Assembly: GCA_024679435.1 (NCBI GenBank)
Contig: JAIBDK010000082.1
Coordinates: 1 to 8,574 of the forward strand
DNA length: 8,574 bases
DNA from: Gammaproteobacteria bacterium
GTDB lineage: Bacteria; Pseudomonadota; Gammaproteobacteria; Arenicellales; Poriferihabitantaceae
Direction of reading: 5' to 3'
Numbering within the stretch: position 1 is the first letter of the stretch; the number at the start of each line of letters is the position of its first letter. Of the stretch, positions 1 to 7,325 are shown one piece after another. Under the pieces are notes generated by a model. The model searched no databases. It was not told where the DNA came from and saw only the letters and a program-made list of their open reading frames with translations. The position numbers and the translations under genes are program-made.

Positions 1-187
1 CCCGGGAGTCGTCGGCGAACACCCTCATCTCAAACCCGGAGACAGCTACCAGTACACTAGTGGAGCGATCCTTGAAACGCCGGTTGGCTCGATGATGGGT
101 AGTTATCAAATGCGCGACGAAAACGGTGATATCTTTAATGCCACCATTCCAGCTTTCACGTTGTCAGCTGAAGTCGTTTTCCACTAG
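1..187 (+). CDS. apaG: ApaG (DUF525) protein, C-terminal part
   Basis: Frame 2 is open from the window edge to a TAG at 185-187 and gives 61 residues with no start inside the window, so the N-terminal half is missing. The visible residues begin PGVVGEHPHLKPG, continue with YTSGAILETPVGSMMGSYQM and end IPAFTLSAEVVFH. This is the typical C-terminal part of ApaG, a small beta-sandwich protein of about 125 residues with a fibronectin-III-like fold and unsettled biochemical role. In many gammaproteobacteria apaG lies between ksgA/rsmA and apaH. Here nothing follows on the same strand: the next gene converges on it after 69 bases, so apaH does not directly follow. Whether ksgA lies upstream cannot be seen. 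Confidence 0.92.
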   Translation, partial: PGVVGEHPHLKPGDSYQYTSGAILETPVGSMMGSYQMRDENGDIFNATIPAFTLSAEVVFH

Positions 188-232
188 CGTTGAGTATTTA
201 GGCTCTCGCATCGGCACTCTAATTACCCATCC

Positions 233-259
233 AAAAAAATCTGTCTGATTAAAAAATCA
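233..259 (-). terminator. possible weak terminator after folKP
   Basis: On the minus strand the folKP stop codon lies in an AT-rich inverted repeat, TGATT-TTTT-AATCA (246-259), followed six bases later by a run of seven T (239-233). A stem and T-run in this order between convergent genes fits an intrinsic terminator, but the stem has only one G-C pair and would be weak. Nothing better is visible in the 69-base gap between apaG and folKP. Confidence 0.25.
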
Positions 260-1537
260 AGTTTCTCGACCCTGCTCGACGTGGGACCAGGCGCGATAAG
301 CACGAACATGTGTCACCGGATCATGGACCCGGATAACATCGACTCCCTGATGGCAGACAGACATTGAAATCCCCAGCGTCTCCGGATCGCGATCCGCAAA
401 AGCGTGCTCGGAAAAACTACCCATAAAGGATTTTCGCGAGTGACCAATCAATAGCCTTACTCCATGGGCCCGCAAAGCACGGCAATTTCCAAGCAATTCC
501 TGAGCTTGAAGTGGATTCGTCCCAAAGCCGATACCCGGGTCAATGATAACCCGATTAAGATCTATCCCCGCAGTCTGCCAGGCTTCCAATTTTGTCGCGA
601 TCCAACGTTCCAGCTGAACCAGAGCGCTTTCCTCGGTGGGTAATTTAAGGGACGGATTCACGGGTATTGATACGCTGTGCATCGCCACCACATCACACGC
701 GCAGCTGCGGACCAAAGCCAGCACATCGGGATCGGTCAGCCCGGTTACATCGTTGATGATATCGATTCCACAGGCAACGGCTTTTTCCAGAGTTCGCCAA
801 TTTCTGCTGTCAACAGAAATCGCAGATTTGAGAACTTTTCCGGCATTTCTCTCTTGAACCATCTTTATGACCGGCTCCAGCCGTCGCCACTCTTCCTGCG
901 GTGGCACCGGAACCGCATTCGGGCGCGTAGATTCGGCTCCCAAATCAATTATCTGAACGTTGTTTTCAATAAAACTGTCAATTTGGCGCGCCAACAACGA
1001 TCGATCATTCCACTTACCACCATCGGAAAACGAATCCGGCGTAATATTCAGAATGCCCATCCATAGCGGCACCGGTTTTACCGACCGACTCAATTGAAAC
1101 ACGCTGTTAGACTGACCTGGCACAATTAAATCTGACTGCAGGTGCAGTAAAGGGGTCAAAACAAAATTTCGCCGGCACAAGCCGGAATGTGGAATACGTA
1201 AATCTTCCTCATCAACGATTTCATCGTTCCAGATCAAAATATCTATATCAACAGGTCGCGGCGACCATTTTTCGCCAGGTGCTCTACCCAATTGCCTTTC
1301 AATCTCCTTGGCAATGCCCAGCCCCTCACGGGGAGTCCAGGATGCATGCCCGCTCACGACACAATTCAAATAAGGCTTATTCCACTCCGGCCTGGCATTA
1401 TCCGATAACATTGCCGGTGTTTCGATGACCGGGGAAACGCCTGAGACAATAAAACCCCGAGTAATCAGTCGGGCAATTGCGCCCTCCAGACTGGATTTTC
1501 GATCTCCGAGATTAGAGCCCAGTCCAAGATAGATCAT
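257..1537 (-). CDS. folKP: Bifunctional HPPK-DHPS: 6-hydroxymethyl-dihydropterin pyrophosphokinase fused to dihydropteroate synthase
   Basis: This 426-residue protein joins two consecutive folate-synthesis enzymes. Residues 1 to about 155 are FolK: GLGSNLGDR at 5-13 and RPVDIDIL at 94-101, whose two aspartates (D97, D99) are the Mg-ATP ligands in the family. Residues from about 158 are FolP: GILNITPDSFSDGG (161-174), IDLGAESTRP (197-206), SVDS (241-244), INDVTG (261-266), DPGIGFG (333-339), GHSRKSF (365-371) and a final RVHD (403-406). All main DHPS motifs are present, so both halves look active. The product would pyrophosphorylate hydroxymethyl-dihydropterin and condense it with p-aminobenzoate in the cytoplasm. 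DHPS is the sulfonamide target. The start ATG lies 12 bases after the argE stop with an AGG before it, so the two genes are probably cotranscribed. Such fusions are known, for example in Francisella and in eukaryotes, but most gammaproteobacteria keep separate genes. Confidence 0.95.
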   Translation of the reverse strand: MIYLGLGSNLGDRKSSLEGAIARLITRGFIVSGVSPVIETPAMLSDNARPEWNKPYLNCVVSGHASWTPREGLGIAKEIERQLGRAPGEKWSPRPVDIDILIWNDEIVDEEDLRIPHSGLCRRNFVLTPLLHLQSDLIVPGQSNSVFQLSRSVKPVPLWMGILNITPDSFSDGGKWNDRSLLARQIDSFIENNVQIIDLGAESTRPNAVPVPPQEEWRRLEPVIKMVQERNAGKVLKSAISVDSRNWRTLEKAVACGIDIINDVTGLTDPDVLALVRSCACDVVAMHSVSIPVNPSLKLPTEESALVQLERWIATKLEAWQTAGIDLNRVIIDPGIGFGTNPLQAQELLGNCRALRAHGVRLLIGHSRKSFMGSFSEHAFADRDPETLGISMSVCHQGVDVIRVHDPVTHVRAYRAWSHVEQGRET

Positions 1538-1549
1538 AAAGCGGCCTGC

Positions 1550-2710
1550 CTAATCAAGAGATGCAATCAGGGCACTGACAAATTTTTCTCCCTGAGCCAA
1601 TTGATCAAGGTCAATATATTCATCCGGCTTGTGTGCCTGTTCGATGCTGCCGGGGCCACAGACAATTGTTGAAATTCCGGCATTCTGAAAATGACCGCCT
1701 TCCGTGCCATAGCTGACTTTGCCTGGATGTGCCGTCGTATTCAGGAGTTCCGAGATCATTGGGATGAGGGTGTCGCTAACCGGCGTGTTCATCCCCGGAA
1801 AGTCTGCCAGTGTATGCCAGTCCACTCCGGTGTTCGAGTCTATGGCATGCATTTTTGGTTCCAGTTCATGTGAAGCATAGTCTTCGACTTCCTTGAATAA
1901 CGGTAATGTCGGATGCTCCGGCAAATTGCGGATTTCGAAGTCAAACTGACAGTGAGCGGGAATAATATTATTTACCGTGCCACCCTTGATGACGCCGGAA
2001 TGCAACGTAGTATAGGGAGGGTCAAACTCCGGATCGAACGGACCCTGTTGTTGAACACGCTGCTGAATATCGTCAATCCGGGAAATGATACGCGATGCCA
2101 CGGTAACTGCATTCACCCCCTGATCGACCAACGAAGAATGGGCCGATCTACCGCGCACACAACAACGCTTGAATAACATGCCCTTATGGGCACGAATCAC
2201 CCCCATGCTGGTGGGCTCTCCTATGATGCAGGCTTTAGGAAGAACGGGTTTCTTCTTTAGTTCGTCCAGCAATCCGGTTACACCCAAGCATCCCACTTCT
2301 TCATCGTAGGAAAAAGCAAAATGAATCGGCGTTGCGAGATTTGCGTTGAGGATTTCGTCAATTCGGGTCAGACATATTGCGATGAAGCCTTTCATATCGC
2401 ATACCCCTCTTCCGTACATTCGCTGATTCCTGACTTCTGTAACGAATGGGTCACTAGACCAGTCCTGACCATCCACGGGAACAACATCAGTATGGCCGGA
2501 TAAAACGATGCCGGGGCCATCGCCTCCACCAATCGTTGCAAAAAGATTAGCCTTCTTACCTTCCTGATCGAAAGTGAGCTCAGGGCTTATGCCGTGGGGT
2601 TCCAGCAATGACGAAATAAATTCGATTATCTCGAGGTTAGAATGACGACTGGTGGTATCAAAAGCGATCAGCTTCGATAACAGGGCTGAGGTTGACTGTT
2701 CAGGTTTCAT
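1550..2710 (-). CDS. argE: Acetylornithine deacetylase (M20 family)
   Basis: The 386-residue protein matches the usual ArgE length of about 380. It hydrolyses N-acetylornithine to ornithine and acetate in cytoplasmic arginine synthesis. M20 metallopeptidase landmarks appear in order: SGHTDVVPVD (71-80, ligand H73 and catalytic D75), GRGVCDMKG (100-108, bridging D105), the DEEVG segment (136-140, general base and ligand glutamates), IGEPT (163-167, E165) and a C-terminal QAHKPDEY (358-365, H360). The dimerisation domain lies roughly between residues 175 and 290, with the GRSAHSS segment at 187-193. ArgE fits better than the close relative DapE because of length and the AHKPDEY ending. The gene starts a minus-strand unit with folKP and is divergent from the MOSC gene across 61 bases. 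I saw no clear ARG box and only a poor ribosome-binding site. Confidence 0.9.
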   Translation of the reverse strand: MKPEQSTSALLSKLIAFDTTSRHSNLEIIEFISSLLEPHGISPELTFDQEGKKANLFATIGGGDGPGIVLSGHTDVVPVDGQDWSSDPFVTEVRNQRMYGRGVCDMKGFIAICLTRIDEILNANLATPIHFAFSYDEEVGCLGVTGLLDELKKKPVLPKACIIGEPTSMGVIRAHKGMLFKRCCVRGRSAHSSLVDQGVNAVTVASRIISRIDDIQQRVQQQGPFDPEFDPPYTTLHSGVIKGGTVNNIIPAHCQFDFEIRNLPEHPTLPLFKEVEDYASHELEPKMHAIDSNTGVDWHTLADFPGMNTPVSDTLIPMISELLNTTAHPGKVSYGTEGGHFQNAGISTIVCGPGSIEQAHKPDEYIDLDQLAQGEKFVSALIASLD

Positions 2711-2740
2711 GGGTCAAATTACGGAGTGTTTGTTAACTGC

Positions 2741-2768
2741 GGATTACAACGGACCGCCATAGGATCAA
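2741..2768 (-). promoter_or_regulatory. possible argE promoter
   Basis: In the 61-base divergent spacer, the minus strand shows TTGATC (2768-2763) and TAATCC (2746-2741) separated by 16 bases. Each shares four bases with the sigma-70 hexamers. Position and orientation suit argE, but the match is modest and only inferred. Confidence 0.3.
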
Positions 2769-2771
2769 AAA

Positions 2772-3572
2772 ATGAATGTTACCGAATTATATACTTATCC
2801 GGTTAAATCACTGGCAGGAATCTCTCTGGATAAAGCGCAGTTATCCTTAACCGGATTTCAGCACGACCGTCAACATATGGTTGTTCAGCCCGACGGAATG
2901 TTCATGACCCAACGTACCCATCCCCAGATGGCGCTTGTAGAGACCGGGTTTTCGGGTGACCGTCTTGTGCTTTCCTCATTCGGCATGGACAAAATTATCG
3001 TTAACAGCCCTGATTTGGACTCGGCGCCGAGAGTAAAGACGAATATATGGGGTGATGTCGTAAACGGTATCGCTCACAATAAGGAAACCAGCCAATGGTT
3101 AAGTGATGCCATTGGCGAGGATTGCATGTTGCTTTCATTTCCCCAACAGGAAAAGCGTCAATGTGATCTTGAGTTTGCATCTGCGGGCGATAACACTATG
3201 TTTGCCGATGCTTATCCCTTGTTAGTAATATCCCAGGCCTCGCTGGACGATTTGAATTCAAAACTGGCGATCCCCGTGGGCATGAATCGATTCCGCCCGA
3301 ATATGGTGGTGAGCGGCTGCAAGCCATTCGATGAAGACAACTGGAAATCAATCAAAGCCAACAACATCCGTCTTCGTGGCATCCAGTCCTGCTCACGTTG
3401 CTCTGTGCCCACCGTGGACCCAACAACCGGTATGCTGACAGGGCCAGAACCTATCCATACGCTGTCCAGCTATCGGAAGTGGGATGATGGTGAGGTTTAT
3501 TTTGGAATGAATATGGCGCCCGATTCTATCGGCACGATTCGTGTCGGAGATGTTGTTTCTGTCGTTAATTAA
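2772..3572 (+). CDS. MOSC-domain protein, YcbX/mARC-like without ferredoxin domain
   Basis: The 266-residue protein has a MOSC N-terminal beta-barrel domain (about 1-118, starting MNVTELYTYPVKS with GFQHDRQHMV at 28-37) and a MOSC domain (about 120-265). The MOSC signature is clear: C207 and C210 in a CSRC motif, then TVDPTTG (214-220), HTLSSYR (229-235), VYFGMN (242-247) and IRVGD (256-260). In mARC and YcbX proteins a cysteine of this motif binds the molybdenum of the cofactor, and the enzymes reduce N-hydroxylated compounds. E. coli YcbX is about 370 residues with a C-terminal 2Fe-2S ferredoxin domain. That domain is absent here, so electrons would have to come from a separate partner. An AGGA seven bases before the ATG supports the start. 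The gene stands alone, divergent from argE. Confidence 0.85.
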   Translation: MNVTELYTYPVKSLAGISLDKAQLSLTGFQHDRQHMVVQPDGMFMTQRTHPQMALVETGFSGDRLVLSSFGMDKIIVNSPDLDSAPRVKTNIWGDVVNGIAHNKETSQWLSDAIGEDCMLLSFPQQEKRQCDLEFASAGDNTMFADAYPLLVISQASLDDLNSKLAIPVGMNRFRPNMVVSGCKPFDEDNWKSIKANNIRLRGIQSCSRCSVPTVDPTTGMLTGPEPIHTLSSYRKWDDGEVYFGMNMAPDSIGTIRVGDVVSVVN

Positions 3573-3732
3573 CGAACGTAATTAAAACTCAGCGGAACGG
3601 AAGGAGATTCTCAGGCTGCGCGCAGAAGGACAGCGGGAAAGACCCTTCGATAATCGCCAACGAAACTGATAAAATTCGACGGATACCACAATTACCAGCG
3701 CCCTCGCTAAATTCATCCCCTAAAATCTAATT
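3573..3732 (+). promoter_or_regulatory. 160-base leader before cbbQ with glycine-riboswitch-like segment
   Basis: The spacer holds no gene. Bases 3608-3645 contain TTCTCAGGC, a CTGC-GC-GCAG hairpin (3616-3625), AGAAGGACAG and then GGGAAAGACC. This order resembles the 3' half of a glycine (gcvT) aptamer followed by the 5' start of a second one. The 5' half of a first aptamer and a clean 3' half of the second are not recognisable, so it may be a relic, a divergent form or chance. A TAAAAT at 3670-3675 could be a -10 element but has no good -35. No Shine-Dalgarno precedes the cbbQ ATG. Confidence 0.3.
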
Positions 3733-4542
3733 ATGACCGTCGAACACAATCTAGATGAATATGTCATCGATGACGAACCTTTTTACGCCCCGCAAAACAA
3801 CGAAATAGAAATTTTTGAAGCTTCTTATGCCAACGGCATACCCGTCCTGTTAAAAGGGCCGACTGGTTGTGGAAAAACACGTTTCATGGAGCACATGGCC
3901 TGGAAACTAAAGCGCCCATTGATCACCGTTTCCTGCCATGATGACCTGACCGCAGCGGACCTTGTCGGTCGATTTTTAATTGTAGGTGGTGAAACCCGCT
4001 GGTCAGATGGGCCCCTGACCCGAGCGGTTCGTGGCGGCGGCATCTGCTATCTCGATGAGATCGTGGAAGCCCGAAAAGACACCACGGTAGTGATTCACCC
4101 ACTCGCAGACGATCGCCGAGCGTTGCCCATCGAGAAAACTGGCGAACTTTTGACTGCATCCGCGGAGTTTTGTCTGGCGATTTCCTACAATCCCGGCTAC
4201 CAGAGTGTTTTAAAAGACCTCAAACAGAGCACACGCCAGCGATTTGTTTCCATTGAATTTGATTACCCGCCTGCTGACCAGGAAGCCCGGATAATAATGA
4301 AAGAATCCGGACTTGATCATGAAATGGCTGAGCGACTGGTAAAATACGCCGGCATGACTCGCAATCTGAAAGGCAGCGGTCTGGAAGAAGGTGCCAGCAC
4401 CCGGTTACTGGTTCATGCCGGCAAACTGATGAGCAGCGGCATCGATCCCCGAACCGCCTGTCGAGGCGCAATTTCTGAAACGCTAACCGATGACCCGGAA
4501 ATGCTTAAGGCCATTAATGAGTTGAACGCTTCGCTGTTTTAA
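3733..4542 (+). CDS. cbbQ: CbbQ/NorQ-family AAA+ (MoxR-type) ATPase
   Basis: The 269-residue protein is close to the usual CbbQ/NorQ length. It has Walker A GPTGCGKT (42-49), DLTAADLVGR (71-80), Walker B ICYLDEI (104-110, D108 and E109), VVEAR-like IVEARKDTTVVIHPL (110-124), sensor-1 N153 in SYNPGYQSVLKDL, arginine fingers in STRQRF (166-171) and GASTRLL (220-226). These cytoplasmic hexameric ATPases remodel metalloenzymes: CbbQ with the vWA protein CbbO reactivates Rubisco, while NorQ with NorD activates nitric oxide reductase. Sequence motifs alone do not separate the two. I favour CbbQ because rpiA, a Calvin-cycle enzyme, follows 47 bases later and sox genes are near, but no cbbO, norD or Rubisco gene is in the window. 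The ATG at 3733 is the only sensible start, since a stop lies four codons upstream in frame. It has no clear ribosome-binding site. Confidence 0.85.
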   Translation: MTVEHNLDEYVIDDEPFYAPQNNEIEIFEASYANGIPVLLKGPTGCGKTRFMEHMAWKLKRPLITVSCHDDLTAADLVGRFLIVGGETRWSDGPLTRAVRGGGICYLDEIVEARKDTTVVIHPLADDRRALPIEKTGELLTASAEFCLAISYNPGYQSVLKDLKQSTRQRFVSIEFDYPPADQEARIIMKESGLDHEMAERLVKYAGMTRNLKGSGLEEGASTRLLVHAGKLMSSGIDPRTACRGAISETLTDDPEMLKAINELNASLF

Positions 4543-4589
4543 AATCCACCAATCTGCAATTTTTGCATACCCTCCAGAGAATCCCCATT

Positions 4590-5243
4590 ATGTCGCCAAA
4601 CGACCAGAAAAGAACCGCCGCAGAAGCTGCTATCGAATATGTCCAGTCCGGAGATATTGTCGGAGTCGGAACCGGTTCTACAGCGAATTATTTCATTGAT
4701 GCACTCAAAGAGATAAAGGGGAAAATAGACGGCACCATAGCCAGCTCCGAAGCAACCGCAGATCGCCTGAAATCTCACGGAATACCGGTAATGAATCTGT
4801 CTGAAGTCGGTGGATTACCGATTTATGTCGACGGTGCAGACGAAGCTACCCATAACCTGCATTTAATCAAAGGCGGGGGTGGCGCATTAACACGGGAAAA
4901 AATAGTTGCCCACGCATCAGAAAAATTTATTTGCATAGCGGATCAGAGCAAACTGGTAGACCGGCTCGGGGCATTTCCATTGCCTGTCGAAGTGATTCCC
5001 ATGGCTCAAAGCATGATTGCCAGAGAAATGGTAAAGCTAGGCGGCCAACCCGAGCTGCGCACCGGCTTCACCACTGATAACGGTAATATCATTCTCGACG
5101 TTTATAATCTGGACATTCAGAATCCGGTTGAACTGGAACGTCAGATTAATCAGTTACCCGGCGTGGTAACCGTCGGCCTCTTCGCCATTCGTGGCGCAGA
5201 CGTTCTGCTCCTGGGCACCCAGGACGGTGTTAAAAAATACTAG
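4590..5243 (+). CDS. rpiA: Ribose-5-phosphate isomerase A
   Basis: The 217-residue protein interconverts ribose-5-phosphate and ribulose-5-phosphate in the pentose phosphate pathway and, in autotrophs, the Calvin cycle. Motifs are VGVGTGST (24-31), YVDGADE (79-85), IKGGGGALTREK (93-104) and TDNGN (162-166). Catalytic D81, D84, K94 and E103 fall at exactly the E. coli RpiA positions, which supports the ATG at 4590 over an in-frame TTG at 4563. The length also matches E. coli (219). The gene follows the CbbQ-like ATPase by 47 bases and precedes a lipoprotein gene by 20 bases, so the three are probably one transcript. The ribosome-binding site is weak (AGAG). Nothing looks damaged. Confidence 0.97.
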   Translation: MSPNDQKRTAAEAAIEYVQSGDIVGVGTGSTANYFIDALKEIKGKIDGTIASSEATADRLKSHGIPVMNLSEVGGLPIYVDGADEATHNLHLIKGGGGALTREKIVAHASEKFICIADQSKLVDRLGAFPLPVEVIPMAQSMIAREMVKLGGQPELRTGFTTDNGNIILDVYNLDIQNPVELERQINQLPGVVTVGLFAIRGADVLLLGTQDGVKKY

Positions 5244-5263
5244 GTTAGTCGACGCTTTAGACG

Positions 5264-5764
5264 ATGCGGCTTTTGAGTATCACGTTCAAACCGACCTTAA
5301 AAGACGGTTTGAATTACGCAGCACTGATCTTAGGCTTAATCTTGTTAACAGGTTGCGACGACCCCCCCACCTCTGAAGCTATGTTCCGGCAAACGCTGAA
5401 ACAAATGGAACAGGCAATAGAACAACGTGACGTTGATGATTTTATGGGTTACATCAGCGAGTCCTATAGCGACAGCCGATCCAGAAATCGTGATGATATA
5501 CGCCGAATTGCACTGTTGCACGTCTTGCGAAACAAAAACCTGCACCTGTTTCAACAGGTTACTCGTTTGGATTTTGTGGAAGACGAGTCTGCACGCGTAG
5601 TTGTCCTGGTGGCGCTGGCGGGACGCCCCATCGATTCCGTTGAATCATTGTCGAGTATAAAAGCGGAATTAATGGAATTCCGGGTAAGTTTTGTTTTCGA
5701 CCAAAAGTGGACTGCGGTCTCTGCCGACTGGAGCCACGGGAGCATGGATGGTTTTCTACAATAG
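5264..5764 (+). CDS. Small lipoprotein, possibly NTF2/SnoaL-like fold
   Basis: I do not recognise a named family. The 166-residue protein has a lipoprotein signal: positive residues R2, K9 and K13, a hydrophobic stretch from about L16 to L28, then the lipobox LTGC ending at C31. The mature part starts CDDPP, and by E. coli rules aspartate at +2 would hold it in the inner membrane, facing the periplasm. After that comes a helix-rich segment (about 38-95, FRQTLKQMEQAIEQRDVDDF) and beta-like strands to the end. A helical opening with small acidic repeats followed by strands resembles NTF2/SnoaL-like domains, but this is inference. It lies 20 bases after rpiA and before bepA. A perfect 9-base inverted repeat sits early in the coding region. 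Confidence 0.7.
   Translation: MRLLSITFKPTLKDGLNYAALILGLILLTGCDDPPTSEAMFRQTLKQMEQAIEQRDVDDFMGYISESYSDSRSRNRDDIRRIALLHVLRNKNLHLFQQVTRLDFVEDESARVVVLVALAGRPIDSVESLSSIKAELMEFRVSFVFDQKWTAVSADWSHGSMDGFLQ
5285..5313 (+). repeat. 9-base perfect inverted repeat inside the lipoprotein gene
   Basis: TTCAAACCG (5285-5293) and CGGTTTGAA (5305-5313) are exact reverse complements around an 11-base loop. In RNA this gives a stable hairpin starting 21 bases after the ATG, inside the codons for the signal peptide. There is no T-run, so it is not a normal terminator. It could affect translation or be chance. Confidence 0.5.
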
Positions 5765-5778
5765 AAACCCCATATAAT
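5750..5778 (+). promoter_or_regulatory. possible bepA promoter
   Basis: A perfect TATAAT (5773-5778) lies just after the lipoprotein stop codon and 45 bases before the first bepA ATG. The hexamer 17 bases upstream, GGTTTT (5750-5755), matches the -35 consensus poorly. The -10 element could give bepA its own transcription in addition to readthrough from rpiA. Confidence 0.35.
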
Positions 5779-5822
5779 CAACACTTACAGAACATTAACA
5801 GTGATTGATACTCACAGATAGT

Positions 5823-7325
5823 ATGATTCATGCAATGAAAAAGACACGCAAAAAAACGGGGCCAGGAGTACTAAAACAACTCAAAACATTAATGTTTTGG
5901 GGGGTTCTGAGTGCCCCTATGTTTCCAGTGTCCCAGATAAGCGTTGCGCAGACTAGCGAATTACCAGAACTCGGTGATAGCGCTACCCTCTTTCTGTCTC
6001 CAGTCCAGGAGGCTGCCATTGGTAAAGTTTTCTATCGAAGTCTGGTCGCTGATCCACTATATGTTTCGGATTACGAACTGCGTGACTACATGCAAAACCT
6101 CGGTTGGGATGTAGGACAATATGCGGACTTACGCGGGATCCCGCTGACCTTCAGCCTGGTCAAAGACAATAACCTGAACGCTTTTGCGGTGCCCGGTGGT
6201 TACATCACTTTTAATACGGGCCTTTTAATGGCAACCGATTCAGAAAGTGAACTCGCTTCGGTAGTAGGACACGAAATCGCGCATATTACCCAGCGCCATC
6301 TGCCCCGGCTGCTGGCCAAAGCGGACGAGCAAAAAATACCTGCGCTGGCTGCCATTATAGGTTCAATTCTGATTGGTGGTCAGGCCGGTATTGCCGGCAT
6401 CACCGCAACCAATGCGGCACTGCTTTCCAATCAGCTGAGTTATTCTCGAGCGTTTGAACAGGAGGCGGATGCGATTGGAATACGACTATTGGCGGAAGCA
6501 CAATACGACCCTCGCTCCATGGCCGAATTTTTCGGAAAACTGGAGCGCTTTACCCGCCATGACAACACCGAAATTCCGGCATTTTTAAAAACACACCCGC
6601 TGTCATATACCCGGGTCGCGGAATCAGAATCCCGGGCCAGCGAATATCCACCCCAACCTCGTGCCGACAGCTTCGAGTATTTTCTCGCACGCGCGCGAAT
6701 TCGTGCCCTCTTTGTAGAAAGACAGGATGACCCATTACTTTTTTTTGATGACCAAATCAAATCCGAGCAGGAACTGGAACGACAGAGTGCCCGCTACGGG
6801 ATCGCGGCGGCCTATCTTAAGAATCGTGACTACAACAATGCCGACCTCGCACTTGATCCTCTGGTAATAACCTATCCGGAACACCCCTGGATTCAGACCT
6901 TGGATGCCCAGATACAACAGAAGCAGGGGAAAATAGATGAGGCTATTGCAAAATTTGATGAGCTGTCAAAACTGCATCCGCAAAAATTGTTCATCTCCTA
7001 CTATCAGGCTAAAGCTTACCTTGCGAACGATCAAACGGATCTGGCAATTAAAACGCTTCGCTATCAGATTCGTCGAAATTCTGAGGATCACGTGCTCTAC
7101 TCACTGCTGTCCGAAGCCTATGCCGAGACCCAGGCCTATGCGGAAGCACATCAGGCTAAAGCCGAGTATTACGCTCTGCTGGGCAACTATCGAAAAGCCA
7201 TCGCAGTCCTCAAGCTGGCATTGAAAGAAACCGATGAAGAGGGCTATCTCGGACAAAGTATAAAAGCGAGGATTCCTGAGCTTGAAGAACAGGATCGGTT
7301 CCTCAAAGCCTCGTCTAAAATCTAG
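5823..7325 (+). CDS. bepA: Periplasmic M48 metalloprotease and chaperone with TPR domain (BepA/YfgC)
   Basis: The 500-residue protein (496 if the ATG at 5835 is used) matches E. coli BepA in length (487) and layout. A signal peptide with a long basic start (MKKTRKKT) ends near ISVA-QTS. The M48 domain has the zinc site HEIAH (H150, E151, H154), third ligand E214 in FEQEADAIGI, and H258 in KTHPLSYTRVAES, equivalent to the regulatory histidine of BepA. Residues from about 325 to the end are tetratricopeptide-like helices. BepA in the periplasm helps LptD and BAM-dependent outer-membrane assembly and degrades stalled LptD. Start choice is uncertain: ATGs at 5823 and 5835 both lack a good ribosome-binding site, and I prefer them over an upstream in-frame TTG at 5805. 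The gene's last codons run into a 14-base tandem repeat. Confidence 0.88.
   Translation: MIHAMKKTRKKTGPGVLKQLKTLMFWGVLSAPMFPVSQISVAQTSELPELGDSATLFLSPVQEAAIGKVFYRSLVADPLYVSDYELRDYMQNLGWDVGQYADLRGIPLTFSLVKDNNLNAFAVPGGYITFNTGLLMATDSESELASVVGHEIAHITQRHLPRLLAKADEQKIPALAAIIGSILIGGQAGIAGITATNAALLSNQLSYSRAFEQEADAIGIRLLAEAQYDPRSMAEFFGKLERFTRHDNTEIPAFLKTHPLSYTRVAESESRASEYPPQPRADSFEYFLARARIRALFVERQDDPLLFFDDQIKSEQELERQSARYGIAAAYLKNRDYNNADLALDPLVITYPEHPWIQTLDAQIQQKQGKIDEAIAKFDELSKLHPQKLFISYYQAKAYLANDQTDLAIKTLRYQIRRNSEDHVLYSLLSEAYAETQAYAEAHQAKAEYYALLGNYRKAIAVLKLALKETDEEGYLGQSIKARIPELEEQDRFLKASSKI

Noticed and set aside
677..1066. 129-codon open frame on the plus strand inside folKP
   Set aside because: It lies fully opposite a gene with complete FolP motifs and its translation shows no recognisable domain.
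3569..3730. Stop-free plus-strand frame through the cbbQ leader
   Set aside because: It has no ATG, GTG or TTG start with a ribosome-binding site and no recognisable product; 53 open codons can arise by chance.
3720..3730. CTAAAATCTAA shared with the repeat at 7329-7339
   Set aside because: An 11-base match between two places is expected several times by chance in a window of this size, and the word is AT-rich.
4563..4589. TTG start extending rpiA by nine residues
   Set aside because: With the ATG at 4590 the catalytic residues match E. coli numbering exactly; the extra residues have no family match.
5805..5822. TTG start extending bepA by six residues
   Set aside because: Two ATG codons follow at once and give a better signal peptide; no ribosome-binding site supports the TTG.
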